A stretch of DNA of 32,347 nt from Candidatus Eiseniibacteriota bacterium. GTDB taxonomy: Bacteria; Eisenbacteria; RBG-16-71-46; JACRLI01. The notes beneath the pieces were generated by a model. It was not told where the DNA came from and ran no database searches. It saw only the letters and a program-made list of their open reading frames with translations. The stretch lies in assembly GCA_025351485.1 (NCBI GenBank), contig JANXVU010000021.1, positions 1 through 32,347 on the forward strand, given 5' to 3'. The position numbers and the translations under genes are program-made. Positions 25,594-32,347 of the stretch are shown piece by piece; position 1 is the first letter of the stretch, and the number at the start of each line of letters is the position of its first letter.

Positions 25594-26843
25594 CGTGCTC
25601 CCTTCTGTTGCGCCGCCGCTGGGAACAGGCGCGGGTTGCTGAGCGCTTCCTTCAATACCATGCTGGCCGCCCCGATGGCCACCGACATGGGGCCCAGCGC
25701 GCTCATCCGGATTTCGGAGGCGGTGACCGAACTGAGCAGGGTGCGCCGCAGGACCGCGTTGCGCAGCGGCGCCAGCAGCAATTCCCCCAGCCGCGAAAAG
25801 CCCCCCCCCAGGATGACGATGGACGGATTCATCAGATTCAACATGCCGGACACGGCGATTCCCAGGTTCTCCGCGGCCTCCCGCGTCACCTGCAGGGCCA
25901 GCGGATCGCCGACGAGCGCCGCGTCCTCGATGGCAGTGATGTCCGCCGTTCCGGCCGCGAGCGCACTGCCGGGATACTCCCCGGCCAGGGCCTGGGCGCG
26001 GGCCACCAGCGCCGGCGCTCCGACCAGGGTCGCGAGGCACCCCCGCAGCCCGCAGATGCACGGCGGACCGTGCGGGTCGATGGCCAAATGCCCTATTTCT
26101 CCTGCGATTCCGCTGGCTCCCCGGTAGATCTCGCCGCCGATCACGTGGCCCGATCCCAGTCCCGTGCCCAGCTTGATGTAGGCGAGGTCGTCCACCCCCT
26201 GGCCGGCTCCCCACCACCGCTCCGCCAGAGCGCCCAAATTGGCATCGTTGTCCACCATGACCGGAACCTTGTAGTGCCTCTCCAGCATGTCGAGTCCGCT
26301 GCCGCCCTTCCAGTCCGGCATCACCACCTCGGAAAGACCGAGGGGATTGCGGGGGTCCACCGGGCTGGGCACCGCGACCCCGATCCCGACCAGCGTGCCC
26401 CGGCTTTTCTCGGATCTCGCCAGGCATACGTCGCACAGCTGGATGATCAGCGCCCTGGTGCCCTCGGGATCGGTCCGGACGGGATGGTTGCGGGTCTCGG
26501 AAGCGAGCACCCGGCCGCGGAGGTCGATCAGCGCGGCCGTCACGTGGGTGGCGCCCATTTCCACCCCCAGGATGACGCACGCATCGTCCTGGAATTCCAG
26601 CACCACCGGCCGCCGGCCGCCGCTGGAAGGCCCCATGCCCATCTCCGCCACCAGTCCGGTGGGAAGCAGGGCGTCGACGATGCCCGACACCGTCGAGCGG
26701 GACAGGTCGGCGCGGCGCGCGATTTCGGCGCGGGAGATCTGCTTTTCCCGCCAGATCAGCTGGAGCACGGAATCGGACAACGGACGCGGACGCGATTTCT
26801 CCGGGCCCTTCGCCGCCCTGGCTCCCTTGGCTACGATTCTCAT
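25590..26843 (-). CDS. ROK-family transcriptional repressor of the glucan locus
   Basis: The 417-residue protein has an N-terminal winged helix (about 24-68; ISRAEIARRADLSRSTVSGIVDAL) and a ROK sugar-kinase-like domain: GVEMGATHVTAALIDL, VDNDANLGALAERW, GTGLGSGHVIGGEIYRGASGIAGEIGHL, and the zinc motif CICGLRGC with Cys262, Cys264 and Cys269. Such proteins (NagC, Mlc, XylR type) repress sugar genes until a sugar ligand binds. In Thermotoga a ROK regulator sits beside the laminarinase/ABC genes, a close parallel. Likely targets are the palindromes at 14572 and 28345; the latter lies before its own operon, so it would be autoregulated. The start at 26843 has no clear ribosome site. A run of nine G (minus strand; 25801-25809) lies inside the frame. 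Confidence 0.93.
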   Translation of the reverse strand: MRIVAKGARAAKGPEKSRPRPLSDSVLQLIWREKQISRAEIARRADLSRSTVSGIVDALLPTGLVAEMGMGPSSGGRRPVVLEFQDDACVILGVEMGATHVTAALIDLRGRVLASETRNHPVRTDPEGTRALIIQLCDVCLARSEKSRGTLVGIGVAVPSPVDPRNPLGLSEVVMPDWKGGSGLDMLERHYKVPVMVDNDANLGALAERWWGAGQGVDDLAYIKLGTGLGSGHVIGGEIYRGASGIAGEIGHLAIDPHGPPCICGLRGCLATLVGAPALVARAQALAGEYPGSALAAGTADITAIEDAALVGDPLALQVTREAAENLGIAVSGMLNLMNPSIVILGGGFSRLGELLLAPLRNAVLRRTLLSSVTASEIRMSALGPMSVAIGAASMVLKEALSNPRLFPAAAQQKGAR

Positions 26844-26891
26844 TCGGACACTACCCCTGTTCGAGCGATCGGCCCGCCGACAGGCGCCGGG

Positions 26892-28265
26892 CTACTTGTG
26901 AAAATACAGATTGTCCAGGTACAGCGTGGGCGAGTCGCTCGACAGTATCAGCTGGGCCAGGTGCGCGGTCGCATGCAGGCTCTGGAAGTCGGCCAGTGGA
27001 ATGTCGAGCGAAGCCCACGATCCGATGGCCAGGGGAGGCGTGCTGGACGCGCTCAGCGTGATCTCGTGCTCGCTGTCGTCGCTTCCGCCAAAGGCGCCGT
27101 TGGGGCCGAAGTCGACCAGCTTGATCTTGACGTAGGTTCCCTTGGGAAGCCAGACGTCCACGTGGAGGTGGGTCATGGCACTGGCGTCGATCACATGGGT
27201 CGTGAACTCGATCCCGGCGTACACCAGGTTCTGGTACTTCTTCAAGTCATTGCCCTGGATCTTGACGTCGGACACGTCTGCCTGGTCCCAACTGGCCGAC
27301 CAGGTGTCCACGGGCACACTGGTGTAGGCGCCGCTATAAAGCGAGATCACCGAGGAGGCCGGCAGGGAGGGCGCCGCCGGCGCGGTGTTGGGCGCAACGG
27401 TGGTGGTCAGGTTGATCGAACCGGTCGCGGGCACGGACCCGAGCGTGGCCGTGATGGTGGCGGTGCCGAGGCCGACCGCTTTCATCTCGCCGTTCGACGC
27501 CGTTGCCACCGTGTCGTTCGAGGAAATGAACGAGAAATAGTTCTGCGAGCACGCGATGATCTGGTCCTTGCCGTCCACGCCGAAAGTGACCTGGGTTCCG
27601 GGCACGACCAGCGCCGATCCGAGATCCACGCTCACCGAAAGGTTGGGAATGACCGGCCTGGGATTGGTGATCGTGCCCAGTTTTTCGTACCGGATGTCGT
27701 CGAACCAGAACGTGTTGGCAGCGCCGCCTTCAGGCCCCTCGGCGAAGAAGAACAAGCCGCCCTCGTTGGTCAGCCGGGAAGCCAGCGGGATGGCGATGGT
27801 GTATTTCGTCCACTCGGTGGTTATCGGGATGGCGCTGCGCTTGGCTTCGTACCTCGAGGTCCCGGTGTTATCGTTCCCGATGCCCGCCACGTCGAGGGAG
27901 GCGGCCTTGGAGGCCTTGGCCCAAAACGTCAGGGCATCATAGCCAGACAGATCACGTGGTTTGAAGGTGGTGAAGGCGCCCCCGGCATAGGTCCCGGAAG
28001 CGTCTCCCCGGGCCGGCACGCTGATCTTCAGGGCGGCGGTGCCTCCATGTTTCTCGACGTTGTCGATGCTGAGCGCATCCACCTTGGAGCCGCCGAAGGC
28101 CTGGAAATCGACGGCCGAGCCGAAGTCATCCGTGAAGATCACGGGATCGGTGATCCGGGAAGGGGGGGTCGGTCGAAACACTCCAACGTGTTTGCCGCAG
28201 CCGACCAAGGCCAACGCGGCCAATGCCACCGTCAGGGCGAGTATGTACGGTTTGTTGGGCGCCAT
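26892..28265 (-). CDS. Surface glycan-binding lipoprotein with CBM-like, BIG2-like and C-terminal CBM-like domains
   Basis: The 457-residue protein has a lipoprotein signal (ALTVALAALALVGCGK, Cys23). Residues about 40-195 form a first jelly-roll-like domain (FTDDFGS, YDALTFWAKAS, NTFWFDDIRYEKLG). Residues about 205-290 form a bacterial Ig-like domain (VSVDLGSALVVPGTQVTFGV, GLGTATITATLG). Residues about 305-457 form a second jelly roll (SLYSGAYTSVPVDTWSASW, YAGIEFTTHVIDAS, LHVDVWLPKGTYVKIKLVDFGPNG, LYLDNLYFHK). This last domain resembles those attached to GH16 laminarinases of marine Bacteroidetes. No catalytic motif is visible. It probably captures glucan at the surface, functionally like a SusE/F or SGBP protein, but without SusC/D. 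It leads the operon, directly after the promoter at 28345-28392; the ROK gene follows after 48 bp. Confidence 0.82.
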   Translation of the reverse strand: MAPNKPYILALTVALAALALVGCGKHVGVFRPTPPSRITDPVIFTDDFGSAVDFQAFGGSKVDALSIDNVEKHGGTAALKISVPARGDASGTYAGGAFTTFKPRDLSGYDALTFWAKASKAASLDVAGIGNDNTGTSRYEAKRSAIPITTEWTKYTIAIPLASRLTNEGGLFFFAEGPEGGAANTFWFDDIRYEKLGTITNPRPVIPNLSVSVDLGSALVVPGTQVTFGVDGKDQIIACSQNYFSFISSNDTVATASNGEMKAVGLGTATITATLGSVPATGSINLTTTVAPNTAPAAPSLPASSVISLYSGAYTSVPVDTWSASWDQADVSDVKIQGNDLKKYQNLVYAGIEFTTHVIDASAMTHLHVDVWLPKGTYVKIKLVDFGPNGAFGGSDDSEHEITLSASSTPPLAIGSWASLDIPLADFQSLHATAHLAQLILSSDSPTLYLDNLYFHK

Positions 28266-28344
28266 TCCTGGTCTCCCGGTTGGGTATGTGGGTCCCTGGC
28301 CGGGGGCTCGGTCCGGAGGGCCGGCTCCCGGGGGTTCCTTAACC

Positions 28345-28392
28345 TTGTTCAGATAGCGAACAAAGTATGCTGTGGCCGAAAGACCGTGTCAA
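28345..28392 (-). promoter_or_regulatory. Promoter with palindromic operator for the binding protein-ROK-GH16-ABC operon
   Basis: On the minus strand, TTGACA (28392-28387) is separated by exactly 17 bp from CATACT (28369-28364). The palindrome TTGTTC-N7-GAACAA (28345-28363) follows immediately at the expected start site. The leader from there to the ATG at 28265 is about 80-90 bases. The arrangement repeats that at 14544-14588, which suggests one repressor controls both. It lies in a 345-bp divergent gap (28266-28610). Confidence 0.65.
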
Positions 28393-28446
28393 GCCTGTGT
28401 TAACGGCATCTTGCGGGATCGAGCCGGGGCGGTGGACGCAGATTCC

Positions 28447-28477
28447 TTGTCTGCCGGTGCGAGTCGGCTGGTAGAAT
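28447..28477 (+). promoter_or_regulatory. Weak candidate promoter for the small membrane protein gene
   Basis: TTGTCT (28447-28452) and TAGAAT (28472-28477) are 19 bp apart, about 130 bp before the ATG at 28611. The -10 box is good, the -35 moderate and the spacer long. Confidence 0.25.
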
Positions 28478-28553
28478 TCCTGCTCCATCCTCAGGGGGGC
28501 AGCCGGCAGCGGGTTTGACGGATGGGAAATCTTCCCGCTCGACTTTGGCCGGG

Positions 28554-28581
28554 CGCCGCCGAGAGGCGGCGGAACTCCGCC
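28554..28581 (+). other. Two overlapping, mutually exclusive RNA hairpins in a leader
   Basis: CGCCGCC (28554-28560) pairs with GGCGGCG (28565-28571) around a GAGA tetraloop of the stable GNRA type. GGCGG (28568-28572) can instead pair with CCGCC (28577-28581). The two stems share bases, so only one can form. They sit 30-57 bases before the start of the small membrane protein, where attenuator or translational-switch elements are found; a function is not shown. Confidence 0.35.
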
Positions 28582-28610
28582 GATTCTCCAACAAAGAGGG
28601 GCCAGACCCG

Positions 28611-28817
28611 ATGAAACGGATCTTCATGTGGGCGCCACTGTTCATTCTGCCGCTGTGTTCTTCCGTGGCCATGGCCATCTCGAAACCGGCGCCAGGCACG
28701 GCGGCCCCGGCCGGCGACTCGGCCGGTATCCCGTCCGTCTACCTGTGGGTGGCGGGGGCCATGGTGATCGTGCTGGCGGTGTGGCTGTGGCGGGGCCGTG
28801 CCGGTGGTCGGCGGTAG
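28611..28817 (+). CDS. Small membrane protein (68 residues) with signal-like start and C-terminal helix
   Basis: The ATG at 28611 gives MKRIFMWAPLFILPLCSSVAMA, a good signal peptide. A short Ala/Pro-rich stretch follows, then a hydrophobic helix VYLWVAGAMVIVLAVWLW and a basic tail RGRAGGRR. The layout resembles a small secreted and anchored protein or a membrane microprotein; I recognise no family. The frame continues upstream to a TTG at 28515, but that would bury the signal peptide. AGAGGGG lies about 12 bases upstream, a rather long spacing. It is divergent from the glucan operon and convergent with the prepilin gene. Coding status is likely but not certain. Confidence 0.5.
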   Translation: MKRIFMWAPLFILPLCSSVAMAISKPAPGTAAPAGDSAGIPSVYLWVAGAMVIVLAVWLWRGRAGGRR

Positions 28818-28846
28818 CTGGAAAGTGCGCTTTAGTCCCGCGGGCC

Positions 28847-29362
28847 CTACCACTTGTGGAGGGGCGGGTACTCGGCCATGTAGGCCTGCACGGCGGTGCC
28901 CGAGGCGTTGTTCAGGGTCTTGATCTCGTAGATGACCCACTGGGCGCCGCCCCAACTGAAGGCCGTGGTCATGGCCGACTTGGGACGGTAGATCACGATC
29001 GCCCAGTTTCCGTTGGTTCCGTTCCCGATCTGGTAGGCCCAGTTTCCCGGCGGGCAATTGCTGAGATCCACGTCGCCAAAGGCTCCGGCGTAGTTGTTCG
29101 GCTTGGTGGCCAGGTCGTCGAAGGGGTTGTGGGATGTGACCGGCAGGCCGTCCAGAAGAAGCTTGGACGACCTGATCTTCAGCGCGGACGCGATGATGCC
29201 GGTGGTGTGCTCCATGCTTGCCTGTTCGGCATTCTTGGATAGGTTGACGTAGGCCGGGATGGCGATGCTGGCCAGGATTCCAAGGATGAGGATGACCAGG
29301 ACCAGCTCGATGAGGGTGAATCCCCGGGTGCGCGGGCGCGCCGGCGGACTTGGAGCCATCAT
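28847..29362 (-). CDS. Type IV pilin-like / type II secretion pseudopilin precursor
   Basis: This 171-residue protein starts with two Met (29362) and a short basic leader, then the prepilin peptidase motif RTRG-FTLIELVLVILILGILASIAIP. Cleavage is expected after Gly14, leaving Phe at +1 and Glu at +5 (Glu19). The hydrophobic helix is followed by a globular domain with NCPPGNWAYQIGNG and a C-terminal strand region. No other pilus or secretion gene is in the window, so it is an isolated (pseudo)pilin. The open frame extends upstream to 29539 but the leader peptide supports 29362. A weak ribosome site is visible. A 133-bp gap separates it from the kinase gene on the same strand. Confidence 0.88.
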   Translation of the reverse strand: MMAPSPPARPRTRGFTLIELVLVILILGILASIAIPAYVNLSKNAEQASMEHTTGIIASALKIRSSKLLLDGLPVTSHNPFDDLATKPNNYAGAFGDVDLSNCPPGNWAYQIGNGTNGNWAIVIYRPKSAMTTAFSWGGAQWVIYEIKTLNNASGTAVQAYMAEYPPLHKW

Positions 29363-29413
29363 GTCTGCACCGTCCAGGTTGAGCTGTGGGAGCTTCTCCC
29401 GGCATCCGGCCCG

Positions 29414-29444
29414 CCGTGGCGCGCGCGGCCGACGAATGCCACGG
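29414..29444 (-). terminator. Possible weak hairpin after the kinase gene
   Basis: CCGTGGC (29414-29420) pairs with GCCACGG (29438-29444) over a 17-base loop, about 50 bases past the kinase stop at 29496. A smaller GGGAG/CTCCC stem lies at 29388-29400. Neither has a T-run. Confidence 0.25.
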
Positions 29445-29495
29445 AGGATATCGGCAGGACGGCTTTGAATCAACCGGGATGTGCGGGCCGCCTGC

Positions 29496-31490
29496 TTAAT
29501 GGCCCAACCTGCGCAACTCCTCCTGGATAAGAGTTTCAAGTTGCGGCTTGTTCATCCGGCGAGGTGATTGCGCCGCCGCTTCCAGCAGGGCCCGGGCCCG
29601 CTCGCGGTCGCCGCGCTCCGCCAGGAGCATGGCGAAGGAGTGACCCAGCTCCGGATCCGATCCGGTCACATCCATTCCCAGTTCGTACGCGCGAATAGCC
29701 CGGTCATGCTGGCCGAGCTCTTCGTGCGAGCGGGCCATGAGCAGGTACGTCCAGGCCCACTCGTAGCGCTCCGCGGCGAGGGGCTCCAGCACCTCAAGGC
29801 ATCTCGCGAACTCACGGGAAGTGAAGTGTCCCCTTCCGCGCAGGTAAACGAAGAAACGATTCTCGGGATATAGGCCGGAGAGATCGGTGGCCACCCGGAC
29901 CAGGCGCGAGGAGTCCTCGTGGATCACCGCCTCGATCAGATCCAGCTGCAGAGCCTCGCGCCGGCTCGCGCGGCCGCGAAGTCGGCCGGCCTCCGCGAGG
30001 CTGGCGCTCAGCAACTCTTCCTGCCCCGTGTTCCAGTAGCAGCCGGCAAGGTCGATGCGCGCGGCCACGAACTCGCCGTCCAGGGCCAGCGCGCGCTCGT
30101 ACTCCGCCGCGGCTTCCGCCCATCGTGAACCGATGAACGCCTTTCGGCCGTCCAGGAAGAGGCGATAGGCCTCCACGGACGATGTGGTGATGTCCCGCAG
30201 CCATTGATCCCCGGTCCGCAGTCCGATGAGGTCCACTTCCAGCGACGTCTGCAGCCCGCTTATGAGCCTGCCCGCCAGTTCAAATAGATCGTCTCCCGCG
30301 CCGCCATCCACCGAGTGCGAAAGCAGGACCCGGCCGCTCTCCACGTCCAGCACCCGCCCCTGGATCCGCAGGCGGCCGCCGGCGCCCAGGACGCTCCCCA
30401 CCACGGCGCGGCCGATCCCGGCGCGCCGGAGGGAGGCCATGGCGTCCGAGGGCCCGGATGTGTCTCCGGGGGTCGTAAGGCTCGTCAAGCGCTGCGCGTC
30501 GTAGACATCCAGTTCCTCGGAGCTCGACAGGGCGGTTCCCAGGAGTTCCGCGAGCCCGCGCTGCATCCAGTCGAGCGAGGGATCGCCGCCGAGGTTCTCG
30601 AAATCGAGCACCGCCACGGAAGACGCTTGCAGGGGCGTGCGGGCCGCCGCGGGACGGGAGCGCCCGACGCCGACCACCGTGGCGGCCTCCATCCTCAGGG
30701 CCGAGGCGACCGCGCCGACATCCGGAAATCGCAGTCCCGGATCCTTCTCCAGGCACCGGCGTACGACAGGCTCCAGCAGCAGGCTCTCGCGGGAGAGTGA
30801 CCCGGGGAACGGCAGGGGCTCGAGTTCCAGGATGGAGTGGAGCACCGCCGCCACCTGCGTTCCCTGGAAAGGCAGGTGCCCGGTCAGGGCCTGGTAGAGC
30901 ACAACTCCAAGCGAGAACTGGTCGGAGTGGGGGCTTGCGTGCTCGCCGCGAACAACCTCGGGGGCCATGAACTCGATCGTCCCCACGACCGTTCCATCCT
31001 GCCGGGTGACCCGCGTGTCGCCCTCGCGCAGCGCCAGGCCGAAGTCCACCAGCCGCGGCACGTCGCCGGCATCCACCAGGATGTTGCTGCTCTTCACGTC
31101 GCGGTGCACCACGCCGCGTCGGTGGGCCGCCTCCAGCCCCTCGGCGATGCGCGGCAGGAGCGCGGCTGCCCGTCCGGGGGGGAGCGGGCCCGATCGTAGC
31201 AGTTCGTTCAGGGCTTGCCCTTCCACGAACGCGAGCACCATGAAGTGCCGGTCCTCGATCTCTTCGAATCCGTGGACGGTGCCGATGTAGGGATGGTCCA
31301 TGGCCGCCAGGGCGCGGGCCTCGCCCAGGAAGCGGCGGCGGATTTCCGGATCGCCCAGCAGATCGGCCCGGATGAATTTCAAAGCCACGGTGCGGTCCAG
31401 CTTGACGTCGTGGGCCCGGTACACCTCGCCCATGCCGCCCCGGCCGAGTTGATCAAGGATCTGGTAGTGGCCGAGAGTGCTTCCGATCAT
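29496..31490 (-). CDS. Ser/Thr protein kinase with TolB-like and TPR domains
   Basis: The 664-residue protein has an intact Hanks-type kinase domain (about 8-270): GRGGMGEVY (16-24), Lys38, Glu57, HRDVKSSN with Asp131, DFG 149-151, APE 176-178. Residues about 290-415 (SSVAVLDFENLGGDPSLDWMQRGLAELLGTALS..., ADPGRLRIQGRVLDV-like strands) match the TolB/FlgO-like domain often found between kinase or cyclase modules and TPRs. From about 425 onward, helical repeats with TPR features (AYRLFLDGRKAFIGSRWAEAAAEYERALALD; YELGMDVTGSDPELGHSFAMLLAERGDRERARALLEAAA) reach the C-terminus. No transmembrane helix is apparent, so it is probably cytoplasmic. Target and signal are unknown. It starts at 31490, 37 bases from the end of the glutamate dehydrogenase gene on the same strand. 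Confidence 0.9.
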   Translation of the reverse strand: MIGSTLGHYQILDQLGRGGMGEVYRAHDVKLDRTVALKFIRADLLGDPEIRRRFLGEARALAAMDHPYIGTVHGFEEIEDRHFMVLAFVEGQALNELLRSGPLPPGRAAALLPRIAEGLEAAHRRGVVHRDVKSSNILVDAGDVPRLVDFGLALREGDTRVTRQDGTVVGTIEFMAPEVVRGEHASPHSDQFSLGVVLYQALTGHLPFQGTQVAAVLHSILELEPLPFPGSLSRESLLLEPVVRRCLEKDPGLRFPDVGAVASALRMEAATVVGVGRSRPAAARTPLQASSVAVLDFENLGGDPSLDWMQRGLAELLGTALSSSEELDVYDAQRLTSLTTPGDTSGPSDAMASLRRAGIGRAVVGSVLGAGGRLRIQGRVLDVESGRVLLSHSVDGGAGDDLFELAGRLISGLQTSLEVDLIGLRTGDQWLRDITTSSVEAYRLFLDGRKAFIGSRWAEAAAEYERALALDGEFVAARIDLAGCYWNTGQEELLSASLAEAGRLRGRASRREALQLDLIEAVIHEDSSRLVRVATDLSGLYPENRFFVYLRGRGHFTSREFARCLEVLEPLAAERYEWAWTYLLMARSHEELGQHDRAIRAYELGMDVTGSDPELGHSFAMLLAERGDRERARALLEAAAQSPRRMNKPQLETLIQEELRRLGH

Positions 31491-31527
31491 GGCCTGCTTT
31501 CCACCTTCAACCCCGCCGGGTCGTCGA

Positions 31528-32347
31528 TTAGACCAGTCCCTGGTCCAGCATCGAGTTGGCGACCTTCAGGAACCCCGCGATGTTGGCGCCCACCACCAGA
31601 TTGCCCTTGGCGCCGTACTTCTCGGCCGTCTCCCAGGCGTTCTTGTGGATGGCGATCATGATGTCGTGCAGGCGCCGGTCCACTTCTTCCCGGCTCCAGG
31701 AGAGGTGCAGGCTGTTCTGGGACATTTCCAGCCCCGAGGTGGCCACGCCGCCGGCGTTGGCGGCCTTGGCCGGGCCGTACAGCGCCTTGGCCTGGAGGAA
31801 CAGGTTGGTGGCTTCCAGCGTGCTCGGCATGTTCGCCCCTTCGCCGATCACGTAGACGCCGTTTTTCAGCAGGTTCCGGGCATCCTTCCCGTTGATCTCG
31901 TTCTGCGTGGCGCTCGGGTAGGCGCAGTGCGCGCCCGGGATCGCCCACATCGGGTTGTGGTCGGCGTCCGGAGCGGTCGCGGTGTACGTGGATCCCTTGA
32001 ACTTCTGGGCGTACTCCTCGATGCGTCCGCGCTTGACGTTCTTCAGCTCCATCAGCCACGCCAGCTTTTCGCGGTCGATGCCCGCCGGGTCATGGATGAA
32101 ACCGTTCGAGTCGGAGAGCGTGATGGCCTTGGCCCCCAGGTCGATCAGCTTCTCCACGGTGTACTGGGCCACGTTGCCGCTTCCGGAGACCAGCGCCACC
32201 TTATCCGTCAAGGTCTCGCCCCGGGTCTTCAGCATTTCCTCGGTGAAATAGACCGTTCCATATCCGGTGGCTTCCGGACGGATCAAGGAGCCGCCCCAGT
32301 TCAGCGCCTTGCCCGTAAGCACGCCGGTGAACTCGTTGCGGATGCGC
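31528..32347 (-). CDS. gdhA: NADP-type glutamate dehydrogenase, C-terminal part (5' end outside window)
   Basis: At least 273 residues are in frame to the window edge; the N-terminal substrate domain lies beyond it. The visible part includes GVLTGKALNWGGSLIRPEATGYG, the Rossmann motif GSGNVAQYTVEKLIDLGAKAITLSDSNGFI, GEGANMPSTLEA and AANAGGVATSGLEMSQNS, all hallmarks of hexameric GdhA. The enzyme interconverts glutamate and 2-oxoglutarate plus ammonium, at the junction of carbon and nitrogen metabolism. NADP preference is family-based. The stop codon is TAA at 31528-31530. It precedes the kinase gene by 37 bases and may be cotranscribed with it, but no functional tie to the glucan genes is visible. 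Confidence 0.93.
   Translation of the reverse strand, partial: RIRNEFTGVLTGKALNWGGSLIRPEATGYGTVYFTEEMLKTRGETLTDKVALVSGSGNVAQYTVEKLIDLGAKAITLSDSNGFIHDPAGIDREKLAWLMELKNVKRGRIEEYAQKFKGSTYTATAPDADHNPMWAIPGAHCAYPSATQNEINGKDARNLLKNGVYVIGEGANMPSTLEATNLFLQAKALYGPAKAANAGGVATSGLEMSQNSLHLSWSREEVDRRLHDIMIAIHKNAWETAEKYGAKGNLVVGANIAGFLKVANSMLDQGLV

Noticed and set aside
25374-28403. Plus-strand open frame of about 1000 codons
   Set aside because: It runs antisense through the ROK, GH16 and binding-protein genes, has low-complexity Arg/Gly/Pro-rich composition and no domain. It is a GC-rich shadow.

Overview
The window is GC-rich, densely coded bacterial DNA with no mobile element, tRNA, rRNA or CRISPR array that I can see. 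Several traits suggest an uncultured Gram-negative lineage of the FCB/Candidatus Eisenbacteria type: secreted proteins ending in a FlgD-like immunoglobulin sorting domain, signal peptides and lipoproteins, an apparent outer-membrane beta-barrel, Hanks-type kinases fused to propeller or TPR modules, and proteins built from DGAGGAIV-type repeats. This placement is inferred from protein style, not from a marker gene.

Layout. 1-1758 (minus): 3'-truncated secreted protein with eight 57-residue repeats. 2056-4551 (plus): soluble Ser/Thr kinase with a C-terminal beta-propeller. 4640-5623 (minus): Gfo/Idh/MocA oxidoreductase. 5832-12046 (plus): secreted GH16, secreted GH17 and a large cytoplasmic GH149-type beta-1,3-glucan phosphorylase, ending at a strong hairpin. 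12120-14425 (minus): two secreted CBM4/9-like proteins. 14620-20203 (plus): OppF-type ATPase, GH1 beta-glucosidase, and a clan GH-A hydrolase apparently fused to an outer-membrane beta-barrel. 28265-20222 (minus): glycan-binding lipoprotein, ROK repressor, lipoprotein GH16, substrate-binding protein, two permeases and the OppD-type ATPase. 28611-32347: small membrane protein, lone type IV prepilin, second kinase (TolB-like plus TPR domains) and the C-terminal part of NADP-type glutamate dehydrogenase.

Working model. From 5.8 to 28.3 kb the genes form one beta-1,3-glucan (laminarin/callose-like) utilization locus. GH16 and GH17 enzymes and CBM proteins act outside the cell, and the hydrolase/barrel fusion probably acts at the outer membrane. 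A binding lipoprotein and a dipeptide-family ABC importer take up oligosaccharides. Phosphorolysis (GH149-like) and hydrolysis (GH1) finish the job in the cytoplasm. There is no SusC/SusD pair. The ROK repressor is encoded inside the locus. Two promoters, on opposite strands 14 kb apart, each have a TTGACA -35 box and a palindrome of form TGTTC-N7-GAACA at the expected start site; a third promoter, before the first GH16 gene, has a degenerate version. Together these would cover all three operons. The hydrolase-barrel fusion and the palindrome regulon are the most novel-looking parts.
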